Shown: one piece after another, positions 21,001 to 30,313 of the stretch | Position numbering within the stretch: position 1 is the first letter of the stretch | Layout: each line of letters starts with the position of its first letter | Assembly (NCBI GenBank): GCA_963816925.1 | Contig: CAWFMY010000009.1 | Span: 357,214-421,213 of the forward strand | Length of the DNA stretch: 64,000 bases | Direction: 5' to 3' | Source of the DNA: CAIWHR01 sp963816925 | GTDB taxonomy: Bacteria; Pseudomonadota; Gammaproteobacteria; Burkholderiales; Casimicrobiaceae | Position numbers and translations under genes: made by a program | Notes under the pieces: generated by a model | What the model saw: the letters and a program-made list of their open reading frames with translations, nothing else | What the model was told of the DNA's origin: nothing | Databases searched by the model: none

Positions 21001-24000
21001 CCCGCGAGCCGGCCATAGAGCTGCGAGTCGGCCTCGGTGGCATTGAGCTGCCGGAGCACCACCTGGCTATGCGTCCACGTCAGTTCGAACACGCGGTCCG
21101 AGAGGCGGCGGTCCTGGTATTTCTCGACGAGCTGCATGACGACATCGCGCGTCTCGCCGGCGCCCGAGACCATGTCGATCGTCGCCGTTGCGCCGGCATC
21201 GATGACCATGCGATTGCGGATCGCCGCTATGGGATCCAGGACGGAGCCGTCGGTGCCCGACAGAGGGCCGGGGTAGGTCATCGCGAGCGGTGCGGCGACC
21301 GAACCGCCACGGCCAACAAAGCGCATTCGGTCCGTTTCGAAGGAGATTTCCGGAGAGAGCGCGCCATGCACGGTCATCAGATGAAACATCCACGGCACCC
21401 GCTCCTCGAGAGAGCGTGGCCGGCGCGTACACAGTATCGCGCGCTGTCCGGGGATGATCTCCGTTTGCACGAAAAGATTGCTGAACGCCGGATGCAACGC
21501 GTCCGCGGCTGCCGGCGCGAGGACCACCTCCGCGTAACTCGTGATGTCGACCGTTTTCGGAGTGCGGGATCGGTTGGTAATGTGGACCCTGCGGACTTCG
21601 ATATCGTCTTCAGGCGACACCACGATCTCCGTGTGCGTCTCGAAATCGGAGTCCCTGCGCCGAAATTCCGCCCGTCCCTCCGAGAAAATGGCCTCGTAGT
21701 GCTCCGCCCGCTTGAGCGTGGGCTGATGCGCGGTCGACCAGAACTCCCCAGTTGCCGTGTCGCGCAGATAGCAGAACGTGCCCCAGTTGTCGGACGTGCT
21801 GTCTTCGCGCCAGCGCGTGACGGCGAGTTCATTCCAGCGACTGCTGCCGCCCCCGGAGTTCGTCACCATCACGTGGTAGCGGCCGTTCGACAGCAGCTGC
21901 ACTTCGGGAATTGCGGTGTCCGGGCTCGTGAGCACTCGCACCGGCAACTCGGGGCCGCTTCCGGACGCGCGCAAGCCGGACACGTCGACGGTCTTCGAGT
22001 GAAACCGCGTGACTCTCGGAATGCGCTCCTGGAGCAGGAGCAGCGTCGCCTGGAAAAGCGGGTCCGACTCGAAGCGCTTTTGCATTGGTCGTGCCAGCAG
22101 CAAATAGGCGACCGAGAGCAAGCTCATCCCCTGGTGATGCGCCATGTACGACCGGATTACGGCGCTTGACTCCCCGCGCCGTTGCCGCGACGGTGTGTAG
22201 TCGATGGCCTCGAACAGGCCCAGCCTTCCGGCCATTCCGCCGCCGGCGAGGCGCTGCAGGTTGACGCAAGCCGCCTCGGGAGCAACCATCAGCGCGAGCG
22301 CCGACGCGTACGGCGCCACGACCAGGTCATCGGCCAGACCACGCTTCAATCCTAGCCCCGGAACGCCGAACGCGCGGTATTGGTAGTTGAGACCGACGTC
22401 AACCATGTTGTATCCACTCTCCGACATTCCCCATGGCACACCCCGCTGTTTGCCATACTCGATCTGGCGCTCCACGGCAGCCTGGTATGTCTGATCGAGC
22501 AGCGTGTTTTCGTAGGTCGGCATCACGAGCAGCGGCATCAGGTATTCGAACATCGAGCCGCTCCATGACAGCAAGACCGGTTCGCCTCCCGTCGTTGTGA
22601 GGAGGCGGCCAAGCGCAAACCAGCTTTCCTGCGGCAGCTGCCCTTGGGCAATGGCGACGAAATTGCACAGCCGCGCCTCCGAAGCCAGCAAGTCGTAATA
22701 GCTTGAGTCGCCTCGGCGCTCGCCGACGTTGTATCCGATCACCAATTGTCGACGCACCTTGTCGAACAGAAAACCATAGTCCAGCGCGGCCAGTGTGGTC
22801 GCTTGCAGCGCAATTTCGTCGATCGCGGCCATTCTTGCCCTCGCGCGCTCGGTGCCTTGGGCGACGAGAAGGCGCAGCTCGTCGATCACGTCGTGGCCTT
22901 CCAATTCAGGAACGCCGCTGCGGCCACGTTCGATCGTCGATAGCCGTCCCGCATCGAACGTCGCGAGCTCGCGCAGTGTCGGAATACCGCGGTCGCCCGG
23001 AATCTCTGAAACCGATGGCGTCGCCGCGCGCATCGTCAGCCACGGCGCCAGAAGAATCAGTTCATCGCGCACATCCGCGCATTGCGTCGCCAACGCGCGC
23101 GCCCAGAATCCCGCGTCACCCTCAGGAGTGATGGAGCGACCGTCGGTGATGTGCACAGACAGGTCGGCGGCGCTTGCGGCCACCGCTTCCACGCGGCTCC
23201 ACGCATCCGCCAGCGTTGCCGTTCCGGAATGAGCCGCCAGCGCAAGCGCCCTTTCGAACGGATCAATGCCCGCCTTGTCCCTGCCGACCGCATCGGCCAG
23301 GACGGAAAAGGTGTCGTTGATGCCCTCGAGCCAGCGTGGACTGAGGATGGGCGCGTCGGCAAGCACCGTCAGCCCGGGTCTCAAGGTCAGCAGATGGCCG
23401 GCGAGGTTACCGCTGTCCACGGTCGAAACATAGAGCGGGGCGAGAGGCAAGAGCGTTTGCGTGTCGTACCAGTTGAAGAAGTGGCCGCGATATCGCTCCA
23501 GCGATCCCATGGTGCGCAGCGCATTCGTCGTGCGCTGGACGAGTTGTCCGGTGGACAGATAGCCGAAGTCATGCGCCGTCAGATTGGCGAGCAGCGCGAG
23601 ACCCATGTTGGTGGGCGACGTTCGGTGCGCGACCTTCGTCGCCGGATGCTCCTGAACATTGTCGGGAGGAAGCCAGTTGTCGTCCGGACCGACATACGTC
23701 TCGAAATAGGCCCATGTCCGGCGCGCCAATTGGCGCAGGAAATGTGACTGGCCCGTTGTCAGTCTCGCGCTCCGCCGCGGTAGCGGACGACTTACCCACC
23801 AGGCAAGGGCAGGCGACGCTGCCCAGAGCAGCAGGATCGGCCCCGCCACCGCCAGGACGACAGGATTGGTCAGAGACACCGCAGCCCACGCTGCGGCGGC
23901 GATTGCGGGGGCGATCCCCATCGATCTATACGACGCGAGCACGTCCGAGCGGCCGCGCTGCTCCGATGCGCGATCTACCTCGCTCGACGGATTCCATTCC

Positions 24001-26873
24001 AGCAGGCGCCGGTGCGTAATCAGTGTCCGCCCCAGCGTGCGGACGACTGCGTCGAGGCAGAAGAAGGCCTCGTACGGTAGAAAAGCGAACATGAGCAGCG
24101 CTTGCAAGACGTGCCGGCGCGCGGCTCCTGCAACGCTGGCGAGATGCCGCCTGAACGGCACTTCGTCCGGCTTGGCCATGAGATCGGGAAGGGACGCAAG
24201 GATGCACGGGGCCAGATAAATGCCGGCCACTACCAAGGTCCACAACCACGCCGGCGCCAGCACGGTCCACCCCAGCAGCAGAAGCGACACCGATGCCGGC
24301 GGGACCAGGCTGCGCCGGAGATTGTCGAAGAGCTTCCACTGCGACAACAGCGAAAGGGGATTGCGCTCGCGGCGCCCATCGGGGCCTCTGACGCGCCGCC
24401 GGAGCCATCCGGTCAGCTGCCAATCGCCGCGGATCCAGCGCCGCCGCCGGGCCACGTCCGCGCTGTATTGCGCGGGAAATTCTTCATACAATTCGCCGTC
24501 GCTCAGCAGGCCGGCGCGCGCGTAGCATCCTTCCAGCAGATCGTGGCTCAGTATGCGGTTTGCCGGAAGCCGCCCTTTGAGTGCGCGCTCGACCGCGTCG
24601 ACGTCGTAAATGCCCTTGCCGATGAACGAGCCTTCGCCGAAAACGTCCTGATAGACGTCCGAAACGGTTCGCGTGTACTGGTCGATGCCCGAGTCGCCTC
24701 CGTGCAGCCGGGCGTATTTCGACCGATTGGCGCCGGGTAGGCTCATGGATACGCGCGGCTGGAGAATGCCGTAACCCGACGTCACGACTTCTCTGCTTGT
24801 TGCCTTCCCGGGTTCATCGAAGCAAGGAGAATTCAGCGGGTGCGCCATGGCGCCGACAAACTGTTGCGCAGCGTCACGCGGAAGCTGCGTGTCCGTGTCC
24901 AGCGTAATGACGTATTTCACCTCCGATAGCACCGCGGTTACGCCGACGATGCGAGAAAAGGCTTCCGAATGACCGCCGCGCAGGAGCGAGTTCAAGTCGT
25001 CAAGCTTGCCGCGCTTTCGTTCGCGGCCCATCCAGGTCCGCGCCTCCGCGTTCCAGCGCCGCGGCCGGTGAAACAGATAGAAGACGCTTGCTTGAGATAG
25101 AGAGCCGTCACTTGCTCGTTCGCCGTCCGCCTCCGGCGCCGGCTCGTCACGCCGGTATTTCAGATTCAACTCGTTGATCCGCGTCTCGGCCAGTTGCAGC
25201 AGCGATTGGTCCTGTGGAAGGAATTCCTCGTTCGCATCCGGAAAATCTGTCAGCAAGCCGAAGTGCAGGCGCGCGTCGCGATTTCCCAGGAACCGGACTT
25301 CGAGCGCCTCAATCAGCTCTTCGACGTCCCGCGCGCCACCCAGCATTGTCGGAACCACCACCAGGGTCCGTGCGCTGGCGGCAATGCCGGCAGAGAAGTC
25401 CATTCGTGGAAGCGAGTGCGGCGCCACCAGCAGCGTGGCAAACCAGTTCACGATCGTCACCGCAAGCTGGCTGGTGGCAATCAGTGAAAGGCCGACAGCG
25501 AGCGCAACCATTCCTCCGCTCGATCCGGCTGCATGGGCGCTCGCGGCCAAGCCTGCCGTCAGGGCACCCGTGATCGATGCAACTGCGCCAAGGTAGAGAG
25601 TCAGTGAATGCCGTTTTCCGAATGCCCCGAGGGTCCCAAGGAGCGTGCCATTGACCGCCGCAGCGCGCTCCAACTCGGGCAGCCCTTTGTCGATAAGGTA
25701 AAAGCCCACGTGCGCGGCCCGATCGTCTGCCCCCTTTGCCGCGGCACTTGCGCGAGCCATCGCGATCGCCTGTGTCGCCACCTCGGCTTCCGCCACGGAG
25801 CCTTCCTTGGCAATGCGTTCGGCCGAATGTCGGTATCGATCCCTTGTTGCAAAATCCATGAGGCCGTAGACACCCCTGGGATCCTCGCGCAGGATCTTCT
25901 CGACAACGCTGATGGACTCGACGAACTCGCGCCAGTCGATTGCACTCAGCATGCGAAGGCTGCCGATGCTGTTGCTGATCGACAGCTGATCCGACGCCTG
26001 TTGCTGGTTCTCCACCTGGACGAGCTGGTCAATCGTCAGGTGCAATTCCGCGAGCCGTTGCTCGATCCAGGTCAGCGCCAGCGCCAGGGCCGCGCTCTGC
26101 CCTTGCAAACGGCGCGCGAGCTCCGCCACGAATGCGCTCGCCATTGGCGGCGTCGAGCGCGCCATGTCGGCGATGACGAGGATGAGACTCTTGGGATCCC
26201 GCTCGGCGGTCTCCATCATCCGATCGGCCCAGGCCCCGGCCAAGTCGCGCTCGGCCCTGCCGGTGGCGATGCGCACACCGACGCGGCGGAGATTCTCGAT
26301 CAGGGCAAGCCGCAGCATGATCGGAATCGCCCACAGCTCGCCAAGCTTCAGCGTCGTGACCGACTGGTAGGCTGCCACGAAGCGGTGCAGGCCATCGGCA
26401 TCGACCCTTCCGTCGCCGTGCGATATCGTCTCGAGCGCGATGTCATATACGCGCGGCAAGCCCGCCGACGGTCCGAATGCCAGGCGCGGCAGTTCCCGGC
26501 TGTAGCCGCGAGGCAAGTGTCTCTTGGCCGTGGCAATCTGGTCCTCGATAAGGTGGAAGTTGTCGAGAAGCCATTCGCCAGCGGGGCTGATCCGTTGACT
26601 GTCGGAAACGGCAGCGGTCAGCTGCTTGCATACGCCGATCAGCACGCTTTCGTTCGCGGCCAACCGCGGAAGGAGCTGATCCCGGGTGGCTCGCGGCGTG
26701 AGCCGATGCGCCGCTGCGAGGGTCTTTCCGTAGCGCTCCATCTGGTCGGCGCTGAACAACTCCGACCGCAGCGGCAGTTCCTCCATGAGCGGCCTGCGCC
26801 ACAGATCGATGGCGCGCAGTCGCGCGCCGAACCGTGTCAGAAAGTCCCGCATCGAAGTGCCGTTCATCACCAA
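18021..26873 (-). CDS. ndvB: Cyclic beta-1,2-glucan synthase (NdvB/ChvB family)
   Basis: Giant inner-membrane enzyme, 2950 residues, unbroken. The family makes cyclic beta-1,2-glucans from UDP-glucose for the periplasm, in osmotic adaptation and host interaction. TM helices lie near residues 420-480 and 880-1020. The GT84 core is near residue 654 (YVITLDTDTQLPRDAAQQ), with SHDLLEGCYARAG and RRRRWIRGDWQL after it. Glucan-processing modules follow, and the C-terminal GH94 phosphorylase-like module has its SGDWNDGMN acid motif near residue 2613 and ENGGQYTHGAIWAAMAF. Slightly longer than the usual 2800-2870. Start at 26873 is one of three close Met codons. It stands alone, convergent with Crp paralogue 1. 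Confidence 0.93.
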   Translation of the reverse strand: MVMNGTSMRDFLTRFGARLRAIDLWRRPLMEELPLRSELFSADQMERYGKTLAAAHRLTPRATRDQLLPRLAANESVLIGVCKQLTAAVSDSQRISPAGEWLLDNFHLIEDQIATAKRHLPRGYSRELPRLAFGPSAGLPRVYDIALETISHGDGRVDADGLHRFVAAYQSVTTLKLGELWAIPIMLRLALIENLRRVGVRIATGRAERDLAGAWADRMMETAERDPKSLILVIADMARSTPPMASAFVAELARRLQGQSAALALALTWIEQRLAELHLTIDQLVQVENQQQASDQLSISNSIGSLRMLSAIDWREFVESISVVEKILREDPRGVYGLMDFATRDRYRHSAERIAKEGSVAEAEVATQAIAMARASAAAKGADDRAAHVGFYLIDKGLPELERAAAVNGTLLGTLGAFGKRHSLTLYLGAVASITGALTAGLAASAHAAGSSGGMVALAVGLSLIATSQLAVTIVNWFATLLVAPHSLPRMDFSAGIAASARTLVVVPTMLGGARDVEELIEALEVRFLGNRDARLHFGLLTDFPDANEEFLPQDQSLLQLAETRINELNLKYRRDEPAPEADGERASDGSLSQASVFYLFHRPRRWNAEARTWMGRERKRGKLDDLNSLLRGGHSEAFSRIVGVTAVLSEVKYVITLDTDTQLPRDAAQQFVGAMAHPLNSPCFDEPGKATSREVVTSGYGILQPRVSMSLPGANRSKYARLHGGDSGIDQYTRTVSDVYQDVFGEGSFIGKGIYDVDAVERALKGRLPANRILSHDLLEGCYARAGLLSDGELYEEFPAQYSADVARRRRWIRGDWQLTGWLRRRVRGPDGRRERNPLSLLSQWKLFDNLRRSLVPPASVSLLLLGWTVLAPAWLWTLVVAGIYLAPCILASLPDLMAKPDEVPFRRHLASVAGAARRHVLQALLMFAFLPYEAFFCLDAVVRTLGRTLITHRRLLEWNPSSEVDRASEQRGRSDVLASYRSMGIAPAIAAAAWAAVSLTNPVVLAVAGPILLLWAASPALAWWVSRPLPRRSARLTTGQSHFLRQLARRTWAYFETYVGPDDNWLPPDNVQEHPATKVAHRTSPTNMGLALLANLTAHDFGYLSTGQLVQRTTNALRTMGSLERYRGHFFNWYDTQTLLPLAPLYVSTVDSGNLAGHLLTLRPGLTVLADAPILSPRWLEGINDTFSVLADAVGRDKAGIDPFERALALAAHSGTATLADAWSRVEAVAASAADLSVHITDGRSITPEGDAGFWARALATQCADVRDELILLAPWLTMRAATPSVSEIPGDRGIPTLRELATFDAGRLSTIERGRSGVPELEGHDVIDELRLLVAQGTERARARMAAIDEIALQATTLAALDYGFLFDKVRRQLVIGYNVGERRGDSSYYDLLASEARLCNFVAIAQGQLPQESWFALGRLLTTTGGEPVLLSWSGSMFEYLMPLLVMPTYENTLLDQTYQAAVERQIEYGKQRGVPWGMSESGYNMVDVGLNYQYRAFGVPGLGLKRGLADDLVVAPYASALALMVAPEAACVNLQRLAGGGMAGRLGLFEAIDYTPSRQRRGESSAVIRSYMAHHQGMSLLSVAYLLLARPMQKRFESDPLFQATLLLLQERIPRVTRFHSKTVDVSGLRASGSGPELPVRVLTSPDTAIPEVQLLSNGRYHVMVTNSGGGSSRWNELAVTRWREDSTSDNWGTFCYLRDTATGEFWSTAHQPTLKRAEHYEAIFSEGRAEFRRRDSDFETHTEIVVSPEDDIEVRRVHITNRSRTPKTVDITSYAEVVLAPAAADALHPAFSNLFVQTEIIPGQRAILCTRRPRSLEERVPWMFHLMTVHGALSPEISFETDRMRFVGRGGSVAAPLAMTYPGPLSGTDGSVLDPIAAIRNRMVIDAGATATIDMVSGAGETRDVVMQLVEKYQDRRLSDRVFELTWTHSQVVLRQLNATEADSQLYGRLAGSVIYANASLRAATSVLVRNRRGQSGLWGYAVSGDLPIVLLQIADAKNFELVRQLVQAHAYWRLKGLSVDLVIWNEDHNGYRQRLQEQIIGLIAAGVESHVVDRPGGIFVRHAEQISSEDRVLFQSVARVVIADSRGTLSEQINRRMPPETRIPRLVPTRNHRPLPVEDAGTPAHDLILFNGTGGFSRDGREYVIAPAAGETTPAPWVNVLANPRFGSVISGSGLGYTWSENAQLYRLTPWHNDPVGEPSGEALYVRDEETGHFWSPTSLPCGGTSPCVTRHGFGYSMFERVEGGIRSTLTVFVALDAAVKFFSLKVSNESGRSRRLSATGYVEWVLGDLRAKSAMHVTTEIDARTGVLYARNPYNNEFPDWVAFFDADDSARSATCDRTEFLGRNRTVRDPAAMHRTRLSGKTGAALDPCAAIRVAFDLADGQERETVFRLGAGSNADAASLLAQRCRGSAGARDALEAVVAHWRQTLSAVEVETPDVALNVLTNGWLVYQAIACRVWARSGYYQSGGAYGFRDQLQDAMALVHTEPRLLRAQIALCASRQFVEGDVQHWWHPPSGRGVRTHCSDDYLWLPLATCRYVLASGDTSILDETAPFLEGRPVSAEDDSYFDLPGRSDERASVYQHCVQAILHGLRFGTHGLPLIGSGDWNDGMNLVGRRGKGESVWLAFFLCHVLREFAKIARLRDDASFADRCEAEALKLQQRIEYNAWDGEWYRRAYFDDGTPLGSIKNVECQIDSVAQSWSVLSGAADVARSRTAMNAMYERLVRREHALVQLLDPPFDTSDLEPGYIRGYVPGVRENGGQYTHGAIWAAMAFAALGDSARAWELTSMINPLNHARTPEAVATYKVEPYVVAADVYALAPHTGRGGWTWYTGSAGWMYRLVVESLLGLNLDAGRLRFAPCLPDGWNEFSLRYRFRETQYHIVVRRAEVEGDMKPGSVSVTVDGIAQQGDFVFLVDDGRDHRVDVRVASGIPVALLSAPLGVD

Positions 26874-27006
26874 TTGCGCTGCCCCATTTCACTCACTGAT
26901 CGCCGCATTGGAGCGCTCGCGGATGTTTTCGTGACGCCGGCGCCCTTGCTTCGCCAGCGTGCCTGAAAGCGCGATCGTCGCGGCGGCAGCCAGACCGCCA
27001 GACCGA

Positions 27007-28263
27007 TCAATCGCCGAGCAATTCCGCTATCGGGTGAAGCTGCTCGACGTGCTGCGACACGACCTTCGCGATGACAATGATGGGAATGCTGAGCAGCAGT
27101 CCCCACACGCCCCACAGCCAGCCCCAGAACAGCAGCGAAATGAACACCGCCGCCGAATTCATTCCGGCGATGCGCCCGGTCATCCAGGTGGTCACGAACG
27201 TTCCGACGAAGGTGGCGATTGCTGCCGAAGCGCCGGCCACCAGCAGCGCCATCCCGAAGGATTCGAACTGCATGAAGGCGGCCATTCCCGTCGCGATGGC
27301 GGTGACGCCAGGACCCAGGTAAGGAACGACGTGAAGCACTCCAGCGGCCGCGGCCCATGCGCCCGCATTCTCGAGGCCGATCCAGTGGAACGCGATCCAG
27401 CTGATCAGTGCGACCAGAAGGTTGGTCGTCAGCAGCATGAGCATGTATTTCTGGATGGAGCCGTTGATGTCGTCGAGGATGTTGACGGTGATCTTCTTCT
27501 TGGACATCGTCGGCCCCGCCAGATGCACGAGCTTCCTCTTGAACGTATCGCCGCCGATCAGCAGGAAGAAGATCAGGAACGTGACCATCGCAGCTTGCCC
27601 CATGGCGACTAGGGCGCCCATCGAACTTTGCCAGAGGAAGCTTCCGAGCTTGAACGATGGTGGATCCACGATGACGTGCGTGGCAGGCTGACGCGGCGCC
27701 GCCGTGCCCGCGACCGCCTGTGTCGTCGCCTTCTCGACTTCGGTGGCGGCGCTTTGCACTTTCTGCATCTGGCCGGCCTGCAGACGGACAATCGCGTTAG
27801 AGACCTTGGTCGCCGCCTCGGGCAATTGTTCGATGATCGTCTGCATTTGGCCGCGCAGCGAATAGGTGCCGAGGGCGAGCAAGCCGATCACGCTTGCCAT
27901 GACGATGATGGTGCCGACAACGCGCGGGAGCTTGATCGCTTCGAGCCATGTGACGAGCGGATTCAGCGTGTAGGCAATCACGATGCCCAGGAGCAACGGA
28001 ACGATGAAGTTCTGCGCCCAGGACAGGGCGAACAGTGATGCCAGCGCGGCAAGAATTCCGAGCGACAGTCCGCGCGCATCGACAAGCGGCCGCGTTGGGG
28101 GCAGCGTGACGAGCGACGCGGCTTCGGCGAAATCCGGCTTTTCCAGCGCCTGCGTGGCGTCGGTTGTTTCGATGCGTGCCGAAGCGGTGGCGGGGATCAT
28201 GGTGCGCAGTCGGCCGCAGCATTCGGTGGGCGCAAATTGCGCGCTCGAGGCGCGGGCGCTCAC
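27007..28263 (-). CDS. AI-2E/PerM family membrane transporter
   Basis: 418 residues with about seven or eight TM helices in the arrangement of the AI-2E (PerM/YdiK) family. Seen: an N-terminal pair (LGILAALASLFALSWAQNFI), a long periplasmic or cytoplasmic segment (residues about 140-220), TM4-5 around MVTFLIFFLLIGGD, and the family motif VPYLGPGVTAI near residue 305. Members export or take up small molecules such as AI-2, or act in Na+/H+ exchange; the substrate here cannot be set. The start could be GTG 28263 or ATG 28200; neither has a clear SD. Confidence 0.8.
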   Translation of the reverse strand: MSARASSAQFAPTECCGRLRTMIPATASARIETTDATQALEKPDFAEAASLVTLPPTRPLVDARGLSLGILAALASLFALSWAQNFIVPLLLGIVIAYTLNPLVTWLEAIKLPRVVGTIIVMASVIGLLALGTYSLRGQMQTIIEQLPEAATKVSNAIVRLQAGQMQKVQSAATEVEKATTQAVAGTAAPRQPATHVIVDPPSFKLGSFLWQSSMGALVAMGQAAMVTFLIFFLLIGGDTFKRKLVHLAGPTMSKKKITVNILDDINGSIQKYMLMLLTTNLLVALISWIAFHWIGLENAGAWAAAAGVLHVVPYLGPGVTAIATGMAAFMQFESFGMALLVAGASAAIATFVGTFVTTWMTGRIAGMNSAAVFISLLFWGWLWGVWGLLLSIPIIVIAKVVSQHVEQLHPIAELLGD

Positions 28264-28363
28264 CTCACGCGGCGGACCGTCCCTTTCCCTTCGCTTCGTG
28301 TCTTGGGCATGCGAGGAATCCCGTTTCGTGCTCGTGGGGGCCGCCCTGAGGTGGCCGGATGAA

Positions 28364-28522
28364 TTACAGGCGTCCCAGCAGGAACAGGACGATGACGATC
28401 AGCAGCACGACGCCGACGATTCCGCTGGGACCATAGCCCCAGCTGCGGGCGTGCGGCCAAGTCGGCAATACGCCAATCAATATCAGGATCACGACGATCA
28501 GCAGAATGGTGCCAAGGCTCAT
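28364..28522 (-). CDS. DUF3309 small membrane protein, copy 1
   Basis: 52 residues: MSLGTILLIVVILILIGVLP then WPHARSWGYGPSG and a second hydrophobic helix ending FLLGRL. AGGAG precedes the ATG. Nearly identical in plan to copy 2 at 32343-32501. Members are tiny stress-associated membrane proteins of unknown job. A Crp-type promoter lies 89 bp upstream (28584-28626). Confidence 0.8.
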   Translation of the reverse strand: MSLGTILLIVVILILIGVLPTWPHARSWGYGPSGIVGVVLLIVIVLFLLGRL

Positions 28523-28583
28523 GACTTGCTCCTAGGTCTTCACGACGGAGTGACGGGCGACGACATCGATGCCCGACATGGAA

Positions 28584-28626
28584 AGTCTAGGCCTCGACGC
28601 CGCAGGCTTCGGTGCGGTGTCGCACA
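28584..28626 (-). promoter_or_regulatory. Predicted class II Crp/Fnr-type promoter, site 3 (DUF3309 copy 1)
   Basis: Operator 28611-28626 reads TGTGCGACACCGCACC toward the gene; a 21-bp interval leads to TAGACT (28584-28589), a good -10. Operator centre falls at about -41.5. Confidence 0.65.
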
Positions 28627-28683
28627 TACGGCTTGAAACCTGCGGCCTTCCGTTCCCATGCGCAACGCCATGGAAGCGATCGG

Positions 28684-29682
28684 TCATGTTCCTTTGGCGC
28701 CGCCTGCCTGGCCGTGCTGCTCGACCTTCTCGCCGCTCTTCTCCTGCCCCTGCTTCGGCTCCTGTGAGGGCGCCTTGCCTTGCGACGGCTTGTCCTGCCC
28801 CTGCGGTTTCTGAGCTTGCTGATGTTGCGCGACGGCTTGCGGCGGTTGCGGTGCCTGATGCTGCGCAACGGGTTCCGGCGCCTTGTGTTGCGACGGCTTG
28901 TCCTGAACCTGAGGCTTGAGTGGCGGAGGCGCATGCTGGGCAACGGCCTGTGGCGGCGCCTGCTTCTGCGGCTGTGCCACCGCTTGCTGTTGCGGCGGCC
29001 TCTGCGGCTGGGCCGTCACTGCAACCGGCGGATTGCTTCTCGCTTGCGACCCGGGAGGCCTGACCGACGGAGCGGGTGCGACTGCACTTTGCACCGGGGG
29101 CGCCTGATAGTGCTGCTGCACGACTGCGTCACGCGGTTGGTATTGGTAGTTCTGACTCTGGAGCGCCCGCTGTTGCTCGATTTGCGGATAGCGGCTTCCC
29201 GAATATTGACGCTGGAATACGGGCAGCGGCGCAGGCGGAGGCGCCGAACTGCGGTCCCAGTTGTTCCATCCGGACCGTTGCTGTTCCCAAGTATTGCCCC
29301 AATGCTCGCCCCAATGCGGCGGTGCATTCGATACCCAACCGTGAAAATACGCAGGGCGCTGCCGGTAATATTGCACCGGTACGCGCAGGACGAACAATGG
29401 AACCACTTCCGGGCTCACGAGACCCCAGGGACCGTTGTACCAGGAACTCGCGTACCAGTTGTCGCGCGTGTAGACCCAATACATGCCATCGTAGAAGAAG
29501 TAATTCGAATTCATCCGCGGTGCGTAGTAGACCGGGTAGCCGGGTACCGGAACCAGCTCCGGATAGACCGGCACGTTGATTCCTATGCTTACGCCAGGAG
29601 CGGCGATGCCGAAGCTCACCTGTCCGGCAGCAGTCGTGATCGAGCAGAGCAGCATCCACAGCACAATCATGAAATTACGCAT
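28684..29682 (-). CDS. Exported Gln/Pro-rich protein of unknown function
   Basis: 332 residues, intact. Signal peptide (IVLWMLLCSITTAAGQ), then a compact aromatic domain (residues about 30-135) with YYAPRMNSNYFFYDGMYWVY and WGLVSPEVVPLFVLRVPVQ, then a long low-complexity tail rich in Gln, Pro, Ala and His. The plan resembles the FecR/DUF6600 protein: an aromatic beta domain plus a disordered tail. It lies downstream of DUF3096 and a small ORF on the same strand and may be transcribed from the promoter at 30154-30197. I do not recognise a named family. Confidence 0.65.
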   Translation of the reverse strand: MRNFMIVLWMLLCSITTAAGQVSFGIAAPGVSIGINVPVYPELVPVPGYPVYYAPRMNSNYFFYDGMYWVYTRDNWYASSWYNGPWGLVSPEVVPLFVLRVPVQYYRQRPAYFHGWVSNAPPHWGEHWGNTWEQQRSGWNNWDRSSAPPPAPLPVFQRQYSGSRYPQIEQQRALQSQNYQYQPRDAVVQQHYQAPPVQSAVAPAPSVRPPGSQARSNPPVAVTAQPQRPPQQQAVAQPQKQAPPQAVAQHAPPPLKPQVQDKPSQHKAPEPVAQHQAPQPPQAVAQHQQAQKPQGQDKPSQGKAPSQEPKQGQEKSGEKVEQHGQAGGAKGT

Positions 29683-29718
29683 TTTCTGTCCTTCGGTTCA
29701 TAAATCCGTGCCGGCAAT

Positions 29719-29901
29719 TCATCGCCGGCCCGTGGCGGTCTTGCCGACGATCCACGCGATCTTCGACGGTCCGTCAGCGGCAGTCTGCAACGCAGCATCC
29801 GTTTCCTGCCGACGGTCGCGTCGAATCCGCGCGAACGTCTTCCGCAGATCCGTATTGACGCTGGCCGTATAACGAAAAGACGGGTCGAGTATCGATTTCA
29901 T
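29719..29901 (-). CDS. Small basic protein of unknown function
   Basis: 60 residues: MKSILDPSFRYTASVNTDLR, then a helical, Arg-rich segment (KTFARIRRDRRQETDAAL). It fits between DUF3096 and the Gln/Pro-rich gene with short gaps on the same strand, in a layout common to small co-transcribed stress genes. No catalytic or membrane signature. Function unknown. Confidence 0.5.
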   Translation of the reverse strand: MKSILDPSFRYTASVNTDLRKTFARIRRDRRQETDAALQTAADGPSKIAWIVGKTATGRR

Positions 29902-29935
29902 GGAATGGGTCCTCTATCCGGGAGCTGCCACGCGG

Positions 29936-30097
29936 TCACTTGATGCGAAAATCTCCGCCGCCGAACAGTCCGATCAGCCCGATGACGATGAGGTAGATCG
30001 CAACGATGTAGTTGAGGAGTCGCGGCACGACCAGGATCAATATGCCGGCGATCAGGGAGACGAGCGGGGCGAGGCTTAGTGTCATGTTCATGTTCAT
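29936..30097 (-). CDS. DUF3096 small membrane protein
   Basis: 53 residues: MNMNMTLSLAPLVSLIAGIL continuing through ILVVPRLLNYIVAIYLIVIG to GLFGGGDFRIK. Two hydrophobic helices fill almost the whole protein, matching DUF3096. GGAG lies seven bases before the ATG. It is the first gene after the Crp-type promoter at 30154-30197, 85 bp upstream. Confidence 0.8.
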   Translation of the reverse strand: MNMNMTLSLAPLVSLIAGILILVVPRLLNYIVAIYLIVIGLIGLFGGGDFRIK

Positions 30098-30153
30098 TGT
30101 GGGCTCCGGTCAGGTTTGCGATTGCAACATCTGTGACATCGCTGGCAGTATGG

Positions 30154-30197
30154 AAAGTACTCCCCTTCCACGACCTCGGTCGGTGCGATAGCGCACA
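30154..30197 (-). promoter_or_regulatory. Predicted class II Crp/Fnr-type promoter, site 4 (DUF3096 operon)
   Basis: Operator 30182-30197 reads TGTGCGCTATCGCACC then GACC, the best fit to the extended consensus; 22 bp on is TACTTT (30154-30159). Confidence 0.65.
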
Positions 30198-30222
30198 AAT
30201 GTCCTTCAACGGCCGCAGGACG

Positions 30223-30253
30223 AAAAAAACGGCCGGGGAATGAACCCCGGCCG
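30223..30253 (-). terminator. Rho-independent terminator of the Cys-motif repeat gene
   Basis: 9-bp stem CGGCCGGGG / CCCCGGCCG with a 6-base loop; on the minus strand the stem is followed by seven Ts (30223-30229). It ends the transcript of the gene at 30314-30919. Confidence 0.85.
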
Positions 30254-30313
30254 CAACTCCGTTCCCTCACGTTTCCCGCAAATCAGAGCGGAGAGGGAAA
30301 CCTGCTTCGATTC

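Noticed and set aside
20628..22169. 513-codon plus-strand ORF
   Set aside because: Antisense to the glucan synthase gene, whose full frame is intact and has all family motifs; the ORF is Arg/His-rich shadow sequence from GC codon bias.
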